Positions 23,137 to 34,560 of a DNA stretch of 64,000 bases are shown here, piece after piece. A program made the position numbers and the translations under genes. Location: NCBI GenBank assembly GCA_037976565.1, contig CP137666.1:7614582-7678581 (forward strand), in the 5' to 3' direction. This DNA is from Mesocentrotus franciscanus (Eukaryota > Echinodermata > Echinoidea > Camarodonta > Strongylocentrotidae). Every line of letters begins with the position of its first letter. Positions within the stretch are counted from its first letter, which is position 1. The notes beneath the pieces were generated by a model, which saw only the letters and a program-made list of their open reading frames with translations, did not search any database and was not told where the DNA came from.

Positions 23137-26100
23137 TTTCTTTTATCTACTTCCCTTTCTATCTCATTTTCTCTTTTTTTCTTCTCTCTCTCTCTCTCTC
23201 TCTCTTTATCTCTTTTTTCTCTGTTTCTCTTTTTCCCCCTTTTCTCTTATTCCCCTTTTCTCTTTCTCTCTTTCTATCTCTTTCTCTCTTTTTATCTCTT
23301 TCTCTCTTTCTATCTCTTTCTCTTTCACTCTTGTTTTCTCAATCACAGGATGGGTTCAGATCAATCATAAGGAATGAAGGTTTCACAAGATTGTGGAGTG
23401 GTCTTGTTCCAACACTGTAAGTACCAGTTTGATCTGAACGTGCGCGTTCTTGTATGTATACTGCTGGCAGCGGAGTATGGGGTACTGTCAATATTTTTTA
23501 GCATGGTCCATCAAAATCTCCTCACAAAGAAGACCTAAAGTTTTGATAACCAATTGCCTACAGAGACCATGCTGTTCCTGTGTTATAAAGCTTAGGGAAT
23601 GGGGAGAATTTGGTTGTCAAGAACAATGTGCAAAATGAATATACTGATTACTGAGTGATTTCTGGTGAGAAAGGAGAGCAACTGAGGAAATATGGTTACA
23701 TTTTAGTTTCTTCATCAACCCCCCCCCCCCTTTTTTTCAGTGATGGGTTAGTTTGGCATAATTAATAAGCAAAAGTTATTAACTTTTTAACTTGCCTTTG
23801 TTCTTCATTGTTGTTGTTTATTTATTCAATTGGGCTTCATCAATGAGCAAGAAACAAGAGTGACATAGGAAAGTTCTTTAGTTTGAATGAAAACATCAGG
23901 AGCAATTGAGCAAAATATTATCAGAAACCCAAGGACTAAACTAACCTACTAAATAAGTGTTTTCTAGACAGTTTTTGTTTACCCTAGCAGCCAGTCTCGA
24001 TTCAATGATTCTATGCTATGGATCAGAGTAGCAGATGTATTAATGAGCATTTCCGGCCAATCCTCAAGCAAGGATTTAACCAGCCATTGAACTTGAGACA
24101 TGACCTTAATTTTTCATGAAAACAGGGATTGGACATTCTCAGTGAACAGCAGCTTTGATTCGTAGACCCGATCATTATTAGATATTCAACTCAAAGGAAG
24201 CAACAGTATACACTGTATGCTACATGTACTTAAATGTAGATGTTGTCTGCCTTATCATTTCGGTTTTGCAGGCAATTTAAAAATTGTCCTCTTTGATGAA
24301 ACTTTGAAACATGGCTAGTCCATAAATTGTTGGACTCAGTTAAATGAGGTTTAACTTTCAGTCCACCTTTATAAATATGAGCCAATGTTTATGGTCCATC
24401 TTATTCCAGATTGATGAAAATACCAGGCATCCTGGTTTATTATCAGTCTATGATGGTCTTGAAAGTCAACTAGGGTTGAATCCAGTCACTCCTTGAAATT
24501 AAACCTTATGAATATTTGTGTGATGTATTATTCATAATCTTGTTACACTTGAACAAGAGACAGAATAGATTGAAAGAGTATGATCTCAATGACATGGCCT
24601 ATCTTATCTTAGATTGATGCGAATTCCAGCCAACGTGATGTATTTCTCTGTCTACGATGGTCTGAAGAATCAGCTAGGATTTGAATCCAGTCACTCCAGC
24701 GACCTGAGGAGCATTCTCATTACCATCTTTGCCAGTGGTACTGGAAGAAGTAAGTAGAAAGATAGTGCTCAAGCTAGGTCTTTTACTACCTCCTTGTACA
24801 AATAGCAAAAATTGGGCATAAACTTCACCCGTATTTACCACTTGCCTACTGTTATGATGTTAACACAAAATGTAGCACTAGCTGTTTCCAGGTAGAGTTG
24901 ATATTCCTTGTTCTCAACTGAAACTGTGCTCTCTTTATACACTGTTGTACAAAGTATAGAATAGGTAGACTAATAGCCTGCTATTCTAGCATTCCAAGGA
25001 TTAGTTTACCTACTTCAGATAAAATTGTAAGCAGTGAAAATAGATTTGATGTGGGAGACATATTATAGTATTGCACATGTGGGAGAATTGTACAAGCCAG
25101 TCAGAATCCCTTCTAGTACTATTACAAGTGAGAAGGAGCTTCGAACTTTGATAAGTTAGCTTGCTAATACATTTGAGGAACTATAAAGTAATTTTATGGA
25201 AAGCCATTTAAGCTCTTATTAATGAGCATTGGGCACAGATATTGTTCTGCTTAAATTTCATTGCATAATCCATATATATTTCCCTTTTTTGTTTAAATAT
25301 TTCATAAAGTTTAGACATGAATCAGTAAATAATCCATTAAAAATATTTCCCAGGCAATGGTTCTGTTCCAATACTTGACAGTTCTATGGGGCATGAGCTG
25401 GATCGACACATATTGTGAAAAAGTGAAAGAAACCAGCTTTGTAAAGTTAATAAGAGTTGAAAAAGAGCTCCCTAGGCCTCGTTCACTCACGACTTTAATA
25501 GTAAACCACCTTTAAAAAAAAAAAAATTGCTGCAAAAAAAGTGTAGCGCATGTCAAAGATCTGTTCTTATATCTTGCACATTGTACATGAGGGAGTGTGC
25601 TTGGGTGCCATTGTTACACACACAGCTCTTCTTTTTTTCTTTCAGTCCCTCTTTTCACTCATTTATGTGTAAAATGGGTTTTATCTTGCTTTAGCAGTTT
25701 TGTTGGGCAGTTAACCACGTCACGTATGAACGAGGTTGTTCAGTTCAAGGGAGGATAAATCCTAAGTGTTGATGTTAAATAGGTCTCATAGCAAACCATG
25801 ATATCCTCTCATCCGTTGGTTTCCTTTCTTCTTTCCTTCCGGTGTCCTGATATGTTACACTGTCCACCCTAGGTTGAAGGTCATGCAGGAAGGAGGACCT
25901 GGGCCCTGTTTCATTAAATTTTTTATCAGGAACAAGTGTCACATTTCTATATCAAATTTGCTCACATCAGCCAGTAATATGCAACCATTTCAGTAGCTAA
26001 AACAGTTACGGTATTTGTTGTTGACATCAAGTTATTAGACTGGGCCCTGGTTATGTTTTAGTTTCATAACAGGCCATCAGAGCCTATGGGGCTATAAAAT

Positions 26101-29100
26101 CTGTGAAGATTGGGTTTCTTGTATAATATTTGAAATGCATGAACATTTTTATGCCTCCGCCCACCAAAGGTAGTGCCGGAGTCATGTTTTCGGGTTGTCT
26201 GTCCGTCCGTCCGTTCATACTTTCGTCCTGCTTTCTCATTAACGCGATATCTCAAGAACCACTTGAGATATGAACTTTAAACTTGATGATAGTATGTATC
26301 ACAATAGAAAGATAATCTGATTAGATTTTGGAGTAACTAGGTTAAAGGTCACAGAGGTCAACCTCTGAAATTCCAGCTATTAGCCTTATTATTGCAAAAT
26401 ATCATGAACCACTAGCGATTTGAGGCTCAAACTTGGTGATAATATGTATCACCATAGGTAGACAATTTTATTAGATTTTGGAGTAACTAAGTCAAAGTTC
26501 AAAGTTCACAGAGGTCAACTTAAAATTAAAATTAAAATTTAAGACAGAGGGGAAAGGGGGAGAGGAAGAGGAAGCCAGTTTGGCAAGATTGAGAGGAGGG
26601 TGCTTTGCTAAATTGAAAGAAAGGGTTGGAGCTCAAGTTAACTAGTGCAAATACCCTGGAGTAAGGGTACTTGATGCATTGTCATTCTGTTCTTTACCAT
26701 TTCGTCTGTCTGGAGTTACAGCTCATATACTTACATATTTTAACACACAACACAGACTCAAAGCCCGTATAGCTCTGAACAGACGATTTCATTTCTAAAT
26801 TTGTGATTTAAAATGTTCATTTTGTCATCAGCCATGTCGATTGTGTTGACAAGCCCTCTAGACCTGATCAGGACCAAGCTTTATTCTCAGTACCTGACCT
26901 ACCCAGAGCTAGGCCGCTGTCTTAGATCTGGATACCAAGCAGAAGGTCTCTTCTCTCTCTGGAGGGGTGTTGGATCAACTATTCTAAGAGATGTACCTTA
27001 TGCAAGTGAGTTCAGCCCATTGTGCACTTCAGGACCTAACTATGTAGCTAAATTTTTGAAAGAGATCGAAATTTTAGAATTGGAAATTGTATCTTACAAA
27101 GGTTTTCAAGTGGTTATATATATATATATCAATGTCTGAATGGCATGGTTTTTTTAGCCTTCCAGCCAAAGAAAAAGCTGAATTGACCTCCAGTTGTTGG
27201 CCAGTTATGGGGAATAAACTATACTCGAATAGAGATGTACTGTGTGCAAGTGAGTAATGACTTGATTGGGGACATTCCAGTAGACAGACATCCCATGAGA
27301 CCAACAGTTCATAAGACCAACAATGTCCATCTTGTGGACTGTCAGAAAAGCTGTCAGGATGCCTGCTTGTAGGCTGTCTGTTATGTTGGTCATCGGTCTA
27401 ATGAAAACAGATAACTTTTCAGAAGGCCCATGAAAACAACATTGTTGGTCTTATGGCTGTCCTGTGGCTGCATAACCACATAATCACAAGCACTTTCAAG
27501 ATATTCCCTCTAGGGCCATTCCAATATTGTATTGTATTGCTTATAAGAGGTGATTGTAAGGACCACGCATTTGTTAGGCAATGTTGTAGGCTAGGCTAGA
27601 AACGGGATAAAAGGGGATATAGAAACGCCGCTGTCCGTCCGTCCTTCTGTGCGTCCGTCCGTAACAAATTTGGTTTCCAATCGATAACTTCAGTAATGTT
27701 TGACGGATTTTAATGAAGTTTGATATGAAGGTACATGGTATCAAAATACAGGCTAAGTTCGATTTTCGGAGTATGTAGGTCAAAGGTCAAAGGTCATAGC
27801 TCATTAAATATGCGAAAAAATACACATCTGGTTTCCGATCGATAACTTCAGTAATGTTTGACGGATTTTAATGAAGTTTGATATGAAGGTTCATGGTATC
27901 AAAATACAGGCTAAGTTCGATTTTGGAGTATGTAGGTCTAAGGTCAAAGGTCATAGCTCATTAAATATGCCAATCTGGTTTCCATTCGATAACTATAGTA
28001 CTGTTTGACGGATTTTAATCAAATTTGATATGAAGGTACCGTACATGGTATCAAAACACAGCCTAATTTTGATTTCGGAGTATGCAGGTCAAAGGTCATA
28101 GCTCATTAAATATGCCAATCTGGTTTCCGTTCGATAACTTTAATAATGTTTGACGGATTTTAATGAAATTTGATATGAAGGTACATGGTATCAAAACAGC
28201 CTAAGTTTGATTTCCGAGTATGTAGGTCAAAGGTGAAAGGTCATAGCTCATTAAATATGCAAAAACACCTAATTATATAGTAATATAATAGTATAGTCTA
28301 ATGGAGGTAACTTGTACCCTGCGAGGGGATGCTACGCTTTGCATTGACTTTTCTAGTTATTTATTTGTTAAGACTAGAAAGAGAACGAAATATGTTCATT
28401 TTGAAATTCATTGTTAGTTCTACTGGTATAATGACCTTATAATGTCATGAAATGCCAAAGGAAGTAGTTCCCTTGAAAAACTCATGTTTCAATTCAATAT
28501 GTTATCGCCCAGCTGGCAGAAGGGCGTTAGCACGCGAGTGACTCAAAAACTACTTTTCGAATTATTCGCATTTAAAGATTTGTTTTATATTTAAACTGCT
28601 TTCCGTCCCGAAAATTGGTTTAAAACTTATAAGACTATTAGAAATGTTATAGTAGAACACGGCTATGATTTTTTTTCGGAAATAAGTCAGTTTTATAAAA
28701 GTTTGAGGCGATTTAGTGCTAACGCCCTTCTGCTTAGCGCTTCATTTTTACCTGAAATTCGAGCTAACGCCCTTCTGCCAGCCAGGCGACGATGTCTTCC
28801 TTTTTGTCTTCATAATCACTAGCTCCTACATTATGATTTTAAATGTGAAAATATGCACCTGTCCCTTTGCTTGACTTTCTGAATAGTAAACTTTACAATA
28901 ATTTGACTGTAGCCTGTGAGAAATATGTGTTGTACAAAAATTAAATCATATCTAACAGGTAAATGGCTAGATTGTTCACTTTGAATTTTTGAGTTACCAG
29001 CATGTGATATTCATTAAATGTTACTCTGATTTGATAAGACATTAATATATATTTTCCTTTAGTCCTATATTGGACCAACTATGAGTTGCTCAAGACTCAG

Positions 29101-31202
29101 GTGATGAGGATGTATAACGTGACTGAAGCAACTCTGGCAATGACCTTTTGGGCTGGAACAGCATCAGGAGTGGTAAGAATATATTTATTTTTAAATTGTG
29201 CCATATTCCCAGTTTTTCAGCTGTATGTGTTGTACAACCTATGCAAAGTAAACGGGTTAAAGATTTTTAATAAAGCTATTTTCTGAAGCAGCAACCAAGG
29301 ACTGCAAATGTATAGCTTAAATTCTGAATTGGCATTGGGTAATTACCAGCGATATGGACATTGTATACATGCCTATTCATGTGCTGGTAACAATAAACCA
29401 AACTTTCATGAAATTTTTAAAGGGACAATATTTGAGAAGTAGCATTTTTAAGATGACACATACATGTAAGTGATTTTTTTTTCCATTTTATTTTTTCAAA
29501 ATGTTATGATCAATAAACATAGAGCAATTAGATTGATGTACACATCAACAAGAAAGATAATCTTCATGTTTACAATACAAAACAAAAATGTTGTATCTGC
29601 CTTATACTACAGCACTTTGTTGCAGGAGGTATGTGATATTATGTTGCTCCATTTTACTGGTCTATTTTTGACAGTGTTTTTAAGAATTGCAAACAATAAC
29701 ACTGTGGTAAAAGAGCACTTGATCTCAAATTCTTCAATTGTTTTGTTTTATTCTTGCATATTTTCTTTGTTTTGTTTTAGTTTGCATCTATAGTTACAAC
29801 ACCTTTTGATGTTGTGAAGACCAACAAACAGGTTGCAATTGGAGATGTAACAAGTGGTATGTTGAAATTCATTTTAGCTGTCTGTTCCTCTGTAATTGTG
29901 ATTGTTTGAAACATGCTCCAGCCACAGCGTGGATTAGCGTGTACTTGGGTCTCTTCATGAGGCACAATCATAGACGACATTAGACATCGTTTGGTGTAGT
30001 GGCACATTGCTTCATGGGTCATTCCATGGGATTGGGGCAGTTTTTAGACATACCAGAAGTGAGAAACTATGTCTCCTATCAACCATAACATTGTTTGCTC
30101 AAATTAAGTTAACAAAAGCATTGCCAACTATGTTTAAAAGTACTCTAGCTTCATGGTGCATCAATATATTATAGACTCAAAGATTATGTCATGTGCATAT
30201 GAATGAAAACATAATTTTCCTTTGCTCACTTCTCAGCAGTTATCCACTTTTTCCCCAAAAATGTTTAGTAGCCATCATTCTGTAATCTTGAATTTTCAGT
30301 GTCAGTTTCATGTGATTCTGTTGAAATATATATTTCTGTCATTATTACAACTCACCATGACCATTAATTCATATCTTCTGTATCAGTAAGCCTAAGCAAA
30401 ATTCTAATAACACACATTGGAAGACAGTGCATTTCTGCATCATATCCATTTGTACGCAGAGTTTGGCCAGCTTGATTTCAGTTGGACTCAGTATGGCATA
30501 TATCCTTTTTTTTTCTGTATTCGCCCAAACGAAGCAACAATCGCCATATTGTGTCCAACTAGAACCGGATAGGCCAAACTCTGCATATGATGGCTCTGGT
30601 CAGCAACTTGACATGTATTTTTACGCAGTATGTTGTCTATACCTTTCTTTTTTGTTTACATCATTTAGGTGCAATGAGTACGACCAGACAGAATACATTG
30701 CGAATGATGCAGCAAATACGGGCTCAGTCTGGTATGAAAGGACTATTTGCTGGTAAGAATATAAGATGCAGTCCCCTGTCTCATCCAAAGACTCCCCTCC
30801 CCTCCCCTCCCCCATATCAAATGTAATTTTGATAAACAAATAAATCGTTAAACATTTTAGAGATCTTGAAATAGTAATTCATGCCTTTATCTGTTTAAAT
30901 ACAGAATTAAATACAGAATTAAGAACTAATAATAATTATTAATGTATTTTCTTTCAAACTTTTTTTGATGAAAAGTAAAACTGTTGCCAATTTGAAGGAA
31001 AAAAAAGGTTCATTGAGCCCTTAGAAATTGTATCCCTTTTCTCAATGTTACACTGCTCTTGACCTAATTCTTTTCATTCATTTTAGGTGTGGGACCTAGG
31101 GTTGCAATGTCGGCACCGGCCAGTGCAATACTGATCACATGCTACGAGTTCACCCTCCACATGTTCCGAGACTACAATGAGAAAGAATGTGGCCTTACGT
31201 GA
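16611..31202 (+). CDS. SLC25A40: SLC25A39/40-like mitochondrial carrier, 10 coding exons
   Basis: Spliced CDS of 1,407 bp, 468 residues, with every junction in phase and GT-AG. The carrier part starts at TPLQRSIASG (~127) and shows the three family signatures: PLDVVK (~148-153), PLDLIR (~291-296) and PFDVVK (~385-390). Repeat landmarks RNEGFTRLWSGL, LWRGVGSTILRDVPYA and YEFTLHMF also match SLC25A39/40 (yeast Mtm1 family), whose vertebrate members import glutathione across the inner mitochondrial membrane. The protein is ~130 residues longer than vertebrate members because of an N-terminal extension: a presequence-like stretch (Arg, Ser and Ala-rich, residues 1-37) and a His-rich linker with seven consecutive His (~118-124). 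The matrix loop after the first signature has one Cys only. Whether it is the 39 or the 40 orthologue cannot be decided; many invertebrates have a single gene. Confidence 0.93.
17456..17513. repeat. Family-H hairpin repeat, right copy (1)
   Basis: Counterpart of 6872-6930, inside intron 1. Confidence 0.6.
18206..18264. repeat. Family-H hairpin repeat, right copy (2)
   Basis: Arms AGAGCCATAGGGGTGTCAAC and GTTAACACCCTTCCGGCTCT form a ~20 bp imperfect stem around an AT-rich loop. Confidence 0.75.
20640..20871 (+). repeat. Long polypyrimidine/CT tract before carrier exon 2
   Basis: (CT)n, CTGT and CTTT runs extend about 230 bases up to the CCCCAG acceptor, so the splice-site pyrimidine tract is an expanded microsatellite. 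Confidence 0.85.
20872..20931 (+). CDS. SLC25A40: Carrier exon 2: first Px[DE]xx[KR] signature
   Basis: 60 bp between CCCCAG and gtaagt. Joined to exon 1 it gives VTMNPLDVVKVRLQAQCKLL, the end of transmembrane helix 1 and the first carrier signature. Phases match on both sides. Confidence 0.95.
22348..22493 (+). CDS. SLC25A40: Carrier exon 3: matrix loop
   Basis: 146 bp between TTTTTTAG and gtaagt. It encodes a Ser, Lys and Gly-rich loop ending KTARLTGTF, just before the RNEG helix. It contains no Cys, unlike the matching loop of vertebrate SLC25A39. Confidence 0.9.
22990..23345 (+). repeat. ~350-base pyrimidine tract before carrier exon 4
   Basis: CTCTCT, CCCTCT and CTTTTT runs continue nearly to the AATCACAG acceptor at 23348. 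Confidence 0.9.
23349..23416 (+). CDS. SLC25A40: Carrier exon 4
   Basis: 68 bp encoding DGFRSIIRNEGFTRLWSGL followed by VPT, the conserved matrix helix and the [FW][RK]G-type motif of the first repeat. Donor CTgtaagt. Confidence 0.95.
24410..24495 (+). pseudogene. Decayed duplicate of carrier exon 5
   Basis: It begins after a TTATTCCAG acceptor-like site and aligns with exon 5: TTGATGAAAATACCAGGC against TTGATGCGAATTCCAGCC, and TGAATCCAGTCACTCC in both. One base is missing after the TAT codon (TATTATCAGTC against TATTTCTCTGTC), which shifts the frame into a TAG. The intron sequence just upstream is also similar (TGGTCCATCTTA against TGGCCTATCTTA). It would not encode a functional segment. 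Confidence 0.85.
24613..24749 (+). CDS. SLC25A40: Carrier exon 5
   Basis: 137 bp encoding LMRIPANVMYFSVYDGLKNQ, then the intermembrane loop and the start of helix 3 (LITIFASGTGR). Acceptor ATCTTAG, donor gtaagt. Confidence 0.95.
26151..26525. repeat. Dispersed repeat with TCCGTCCGTCC and 'ATATCTCAAGAACC' blocks
   Basis: Starts CCTCCGCCCACCAAAGGTAG, includes GTCCGTCCGTCC, and contains two diverged halves, each with ATGAACCACT/AAGAACCACT, TATGTATCACNATAG and TTTTGGAGTAACTA. It lies in the intron before carrier exon 6. The style is common in echinoderm genomes; the class is unknown. Confidence 0.6.
26832..27005 (+). CDS. SLC25A40: Carrier exon 6: second signature
   Basis: 174 bp encoding MSIVLTSPLDLIRTKLYSQ, the loop, then LFSLWRGVGSTILRDVPYA. 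This is the second SLC25 repeat. Donor GCAAgtgagt. Confidence 0.97.
27209..27249 (+). pseudogene. Possible decayed copy of the 3' end of carrier exon 6
   Basis: AGAGATGTACTGTGTGCAA followed by gtgagt matches the exon end AGAGATGTACCTTATGCAA followed by gtgagt, about 245 bp downstream. The similarity extends weakly leftwards (ATAAACTATACTCGA against ATCAACTATTCTAAG). Only the last ~40 bp are recognisable. Confidence 0.5.
27605..28265. repeat. Tandem repeat, four ~145-160 bp units
   Basis: A GTCCGTCCGTCC leader is followed by four units beginning near 27666, 27828, 27972 and 28117. Each has CTGGTTTCC, TTTGACGGATTTTAAT, TTTGATATGAAGGT and GGTCATAGCTCATTAAATA. It shares its leader style with 26151-26525. 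It lies in the intron before exon 7. Confidence 0.85.
28505..28789. mobile_element. 285 bp MITE with GGCAGAAGGGCGTTAGC ends
   Basis: The left end CTGGCAGAAGGGCGTTAGC and right end GCTAACGCCCTTCTGCCAG are reverse complements, and a third, inverted copy of the core lies at about 28717-28738. No coding capacity. The core resembles one arm of the family-H hairpins (GAAGGGTGTTAAC). Confidence 0.75.
29063..29172 (+). CDS. SLC25A40: Carrier exon 7
   Basis: 110 bp. With the previous exon it gives YAILYWTNYELLKTQVMRMY and on to MTFWAGTASGV, the end of repeat two and start of helix 5. It matches the ALYWFNYE block of SLC25A39. Confidence 0.95.
29781..29856 (+). CDS. SLC25A40: Carrier exon 8: third signature
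   Basis: 76 bp encoding FASIVTTPFDVVKTNKQVAI then GDVTS, the third carrier signature. Acceptor TTTTAG, donor gtatgt. Confidence 0.97.
30669..30752 (+). CDS. SLC25A40: Carrier exon 9
   Basis: 84 bp encoding GAMSTTRQNTLRMMQQIRAQ, then SGMKGLFAG, the last matrix helix and the G-L-F-x-G block of the third repeat. Confidence 0.95.
31087..31202 (+). CDS. SLC25A40: Carrier exon 10 and stop
   Basis: 116 bp encoding GVGPRVAMSAPASAILITCY, then EFTLHMFRDYNEKECGLT and TGA. It corresponds to helix 6 (PRLIKIAPACAIMISTYEF in vertebrates). The usual basic PR-(I/L)-(I/K) pattern is reduced here to PRVAM. Confidence 0.95.
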
Positions 31203-31564
31203 GACGACCTTTCTCCTCCGAAGTTCAACTTCCCCTCAGGATTTGTCAAAGAAATTTGACACAAATTCTATTCTTTTGCTGTCTGCAGCATATCATGTAA
31301 ATAATAAGCTCTATTTTGCATGAGTGCAGAGATTGACTGAGATTGTTTGCACTCCTAATTCTGTGTAAATCAAATTACATTTTAAGATTCAAAAGATTTA
31401 TGTAATAAATTTAACAGCATTTCCCAAAGAGGTTCCGATTCATTTACCATCAGATTTGTATATATGAAACGTATAATTTCCGGATGATTTTTTTCATGTG
31501 AGATATTTCTTTGAGAGTATCTTATTGAAAAAGTCTTTTCTATTTTCAAATGGCTCTTTGCTAA

Positions 31565-31570
31565 AATAAA
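31565..31570 (+). promoter_or_regulatory. Candidate polyadenylation signal of the carrier gene
   Basis: First AATAAA after the stop, 363 bases downstream. Others lie at about 33003 and 33884, so longer 3'UTR forms are possible. Confidence 0.45.
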
Positions 31571-32038
31571 CCAAGCAATGCATACTTAATCAGAGGTCTA
31601 CCGTGTGATTTTATATCTGATTACGAATGAACTTTGTGTGTAATATTTATAACTGTAGGAATGAACCAAAGAGGTGGTGAGTCAATGGTTTTGTTCGTCT
31701 AGTCAATTCCCACCATTCTTTTGGAACCATGTGTGTGCCGACATTGTCTATTATACTGTCTTCCAGTGTTGTAGTGCTTAGAATATAGCATTGTTTTTGC
31801 AGATTTCTAATAGCAGTTAACTTCAGGCCTTGAATATTCCTTCCTTTTTTTTTATTTGTGAGCAAAATCTATGAACCTTTATTAATACATGTAGTTTATG
31901 ATTAGTTCTATGATATATGTTGAAAGGTGATCAATGACCATACTACTACTACCACTGCTTATGATTATATTGCTGGATAATAGTAAAATATTAATGGATT
32001 GGTTAAAAGAAAAATATGAATAATAAATTGTTTGAAAC

Positions 32039-32090
32039 CAGAAGGGCGTTAAGTAATATACTATAACACAGAGTTAAAGCCCTGCTGGCT
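32039..32090. repeat. Family-H hairpin repeat
   Basis: CCAGAAGGGCGTTAA pairs with TTAAAGCCCTGCTGG around an AT-rich loop. The arm matches the ends of the 28505-28789 MITE. Confidence 0.65.
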
Positions 32091-34111
32091 TTGGAAAGAT
32101 GAAATATAAAGCTGTTAACTCGGTGTAGATAGATCAAAGTTAACAACCTTATAGCTGCCAGCAGACAACTTATTAGAAGTGAGAGAGAGTCATTAGCTGA
32201 TGCAAAAATATACAGCTTTAAACTATTTAATTCCGGTGATTTATTAGTGGTTTTGAACCAGCAGGTCTATCAGATTTAAGCTGAACATTCACTGCAGTCA
32301 TAGAGTCTGATAAAGATAATGTGCTGAAATATGTATCAGAAGGTTTTTTTAATATTTTTAAAAATATATTTCTAGCTGTACAAATACTATTTTGAAGGTG
32401 ATTAGTCCTCTTTAAGTAATGTGATGCAAGTCTTATATACTTGTAGATTTTTTCATGCATGAGAGAATTAGAATATAAATATTATTTTTATTTTGTTTTG
32501 TTTTTTCCCCCATCACAATTTGGTAGATATCAATCTGACATAATCTGTTGCACATGTTAGAGCTATCATGTGCATATTGTGTGCATATTGGGTAGTTTGA
32601 AAATGTTTTTTTTTTAAATTGTGTAATGTTGTGAGGATCTGTTTTTATAGCAATTTTCATGTGCTCTTTTTGTTTCAGTTCGTTTAGTTTACAAGAATGG
32701 CTTTGAAATAGAATATGTCAAATCTTTGTCTTAGTAGGTTTTAAGTTTGTTTTAAAATACTGTCAATAATTTAATTTTACCTTGGTCCTTGTATAAGCTT
32801 AAATCAACTTTGGGTTTTATCAGATGTATGTTACAGATTTAGGAGGACAATAGTTCACACTGCTGGCAGTATGAACTTTCCCCAAAATATATTATTTCTG
32901 TAGATTTATTTTTATTCATCACAATTATCTTCAAATTTTGTTTACAATTGTTTTAAGTTTTCAATGAAAAAGTGCATCAAGTAACTTCCCCTTTTTTAAT
33001 TGCAATAAATCTAAATGCCTTATCAACACCACTTTCCAAAGACTAGATCACACAGAATATTTCATATGTAATTTTGATGGTCGATTTTCTCTTTGTTAGG
33101 CACTTCACATAATGATTTATAGAGTGATAAGTAGATTGGTAACTAACTCTTAAAAAATTATTAGATAGACATCAACTACATGTATAGGTTTTAGGGTGAA
33201 ATAATACAAAGCAGAAAAGTGTTTATTACCTGTATTTTCCAGAATAAAAAAGGGCTGTGGAAGATTAGCTTTAGAACAGGTAACGGTTAACTTTTAAGCG
33301 ACAGAATTTTAGTTAACGATAAGAGGCAAAAAATATGTTCATTATCAGTTTTTGATTGGTCATTATTTTCCATAAATTGCAAGATGGGAAATGATTTTTG
33401 TGTAGAGAATATTCATTCTGTTATCAGCTTCTTGCCAGCCTCTCTTTAGTTGCAAAAGCATCATCGTTTTGTGCTATATTTATCATCAACTTGCACTATG
33501 ATTTTTTTCCAAATCGGGCAGGGGTCTCTTTTACCAAGGAATGTATTTCTCAAACTTCAATTCAGTTCAATTTATTTATTCACTAAGCCTATGTCAGTTA
33601 GTGGCAGATTAAGTGTTTAAAACACAGTATTTCAGGTTTTAAAATGAAAGAAAAGCGATGAAGGAATCAATCGTATGTTGGTATTACAAATTTTTGCTGG
33701 TGTTTATGATTTTTTATTTAATTATAATGTTAACGTTATTAATTTTTTGACATTAACTCTTCTTGATCCTTGTCTTGTCTCCAAAATGGCTTTCATGAGG
33801 CAAGCCTAGAAATAGTATATGTGTGTTTATTTCATTCTTGAATGTTTGGTTCAATAGCCGTTTTCCTAACATAGTCTAATTTCAAATAAATTGTGGAACA
33901 CGCCATTTTGTCCTAACCGTAGAGGATTTTATGCATATCAGGAATTCACCTATTTTTGTGCATTTTTGTAGATTGAACCTGAAATAATTATGTTCTTGAA
34001 TTTATCAATTTCACTTTTGGCTTGACAAGTACATGTATTAAAAACAATTGTAAATATTTAGAGCATCACTGTTCTTGTTTGTATCATTTTTGTTTCTAAA
34101 ATGTACTACTT

Positions 34112-34560
34112 CAGCGTTTTTTCAACCGGGGTGCCGCAAGACCTCTCTAGGGGGTCGCGAGAGAAATTTAGCAACATCAAAAAGTTATTTTGGAATTACG
34201 TCGATTTCGCGAAACACCAAATATTAGAAACTTCTAGAGTATGTAATTTGATGAGGAAATAGCATTTAAAATGTGAAAAACGTATTTCTTCCTCGCTCGC
34301 TCACATTATTTTAAAAATGGGATGATTTCAGGCAGCAAAGTGCCTGAATACTTCCATATTTTGGCAGAGGCGCCCGAATATCGTTCTATTTGACAGCGAG
34401 GTGCCCGTATGTCTGTATGTCTTAATAACAATCAAAATTACATTTTACCGCTTGTTCGGTTCACTCACTCTCAATATTTAGAAACGGGGAAATTCCGTGC
34501 ATCAAGATGCCCGAATATCCTCATATGCATGTATGTTTGGCAGCGGGTTGCCCGCATACA
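34112..34560. repeat. Dispersed repeat, possible hAT remnant
   Basis: Begins CAGCGTTTTTTCAACCGGGG, a hAT-like start, then has diverged repeats of GCCCGAATATC / GTGCCCGTATG. Related GCCCG / GCTTCGCTCGCTC text recurs near 43270-43560 and 56840-57045. No right terminus was identified. Confidence 0.4.

Noticed and set aside
30427..30756. 109-codon plus-strand frame overlapping carrier exon 9
   Set aside because: Different frame from the exon and no family similarity; the exon frame continues the SLC25 signature.
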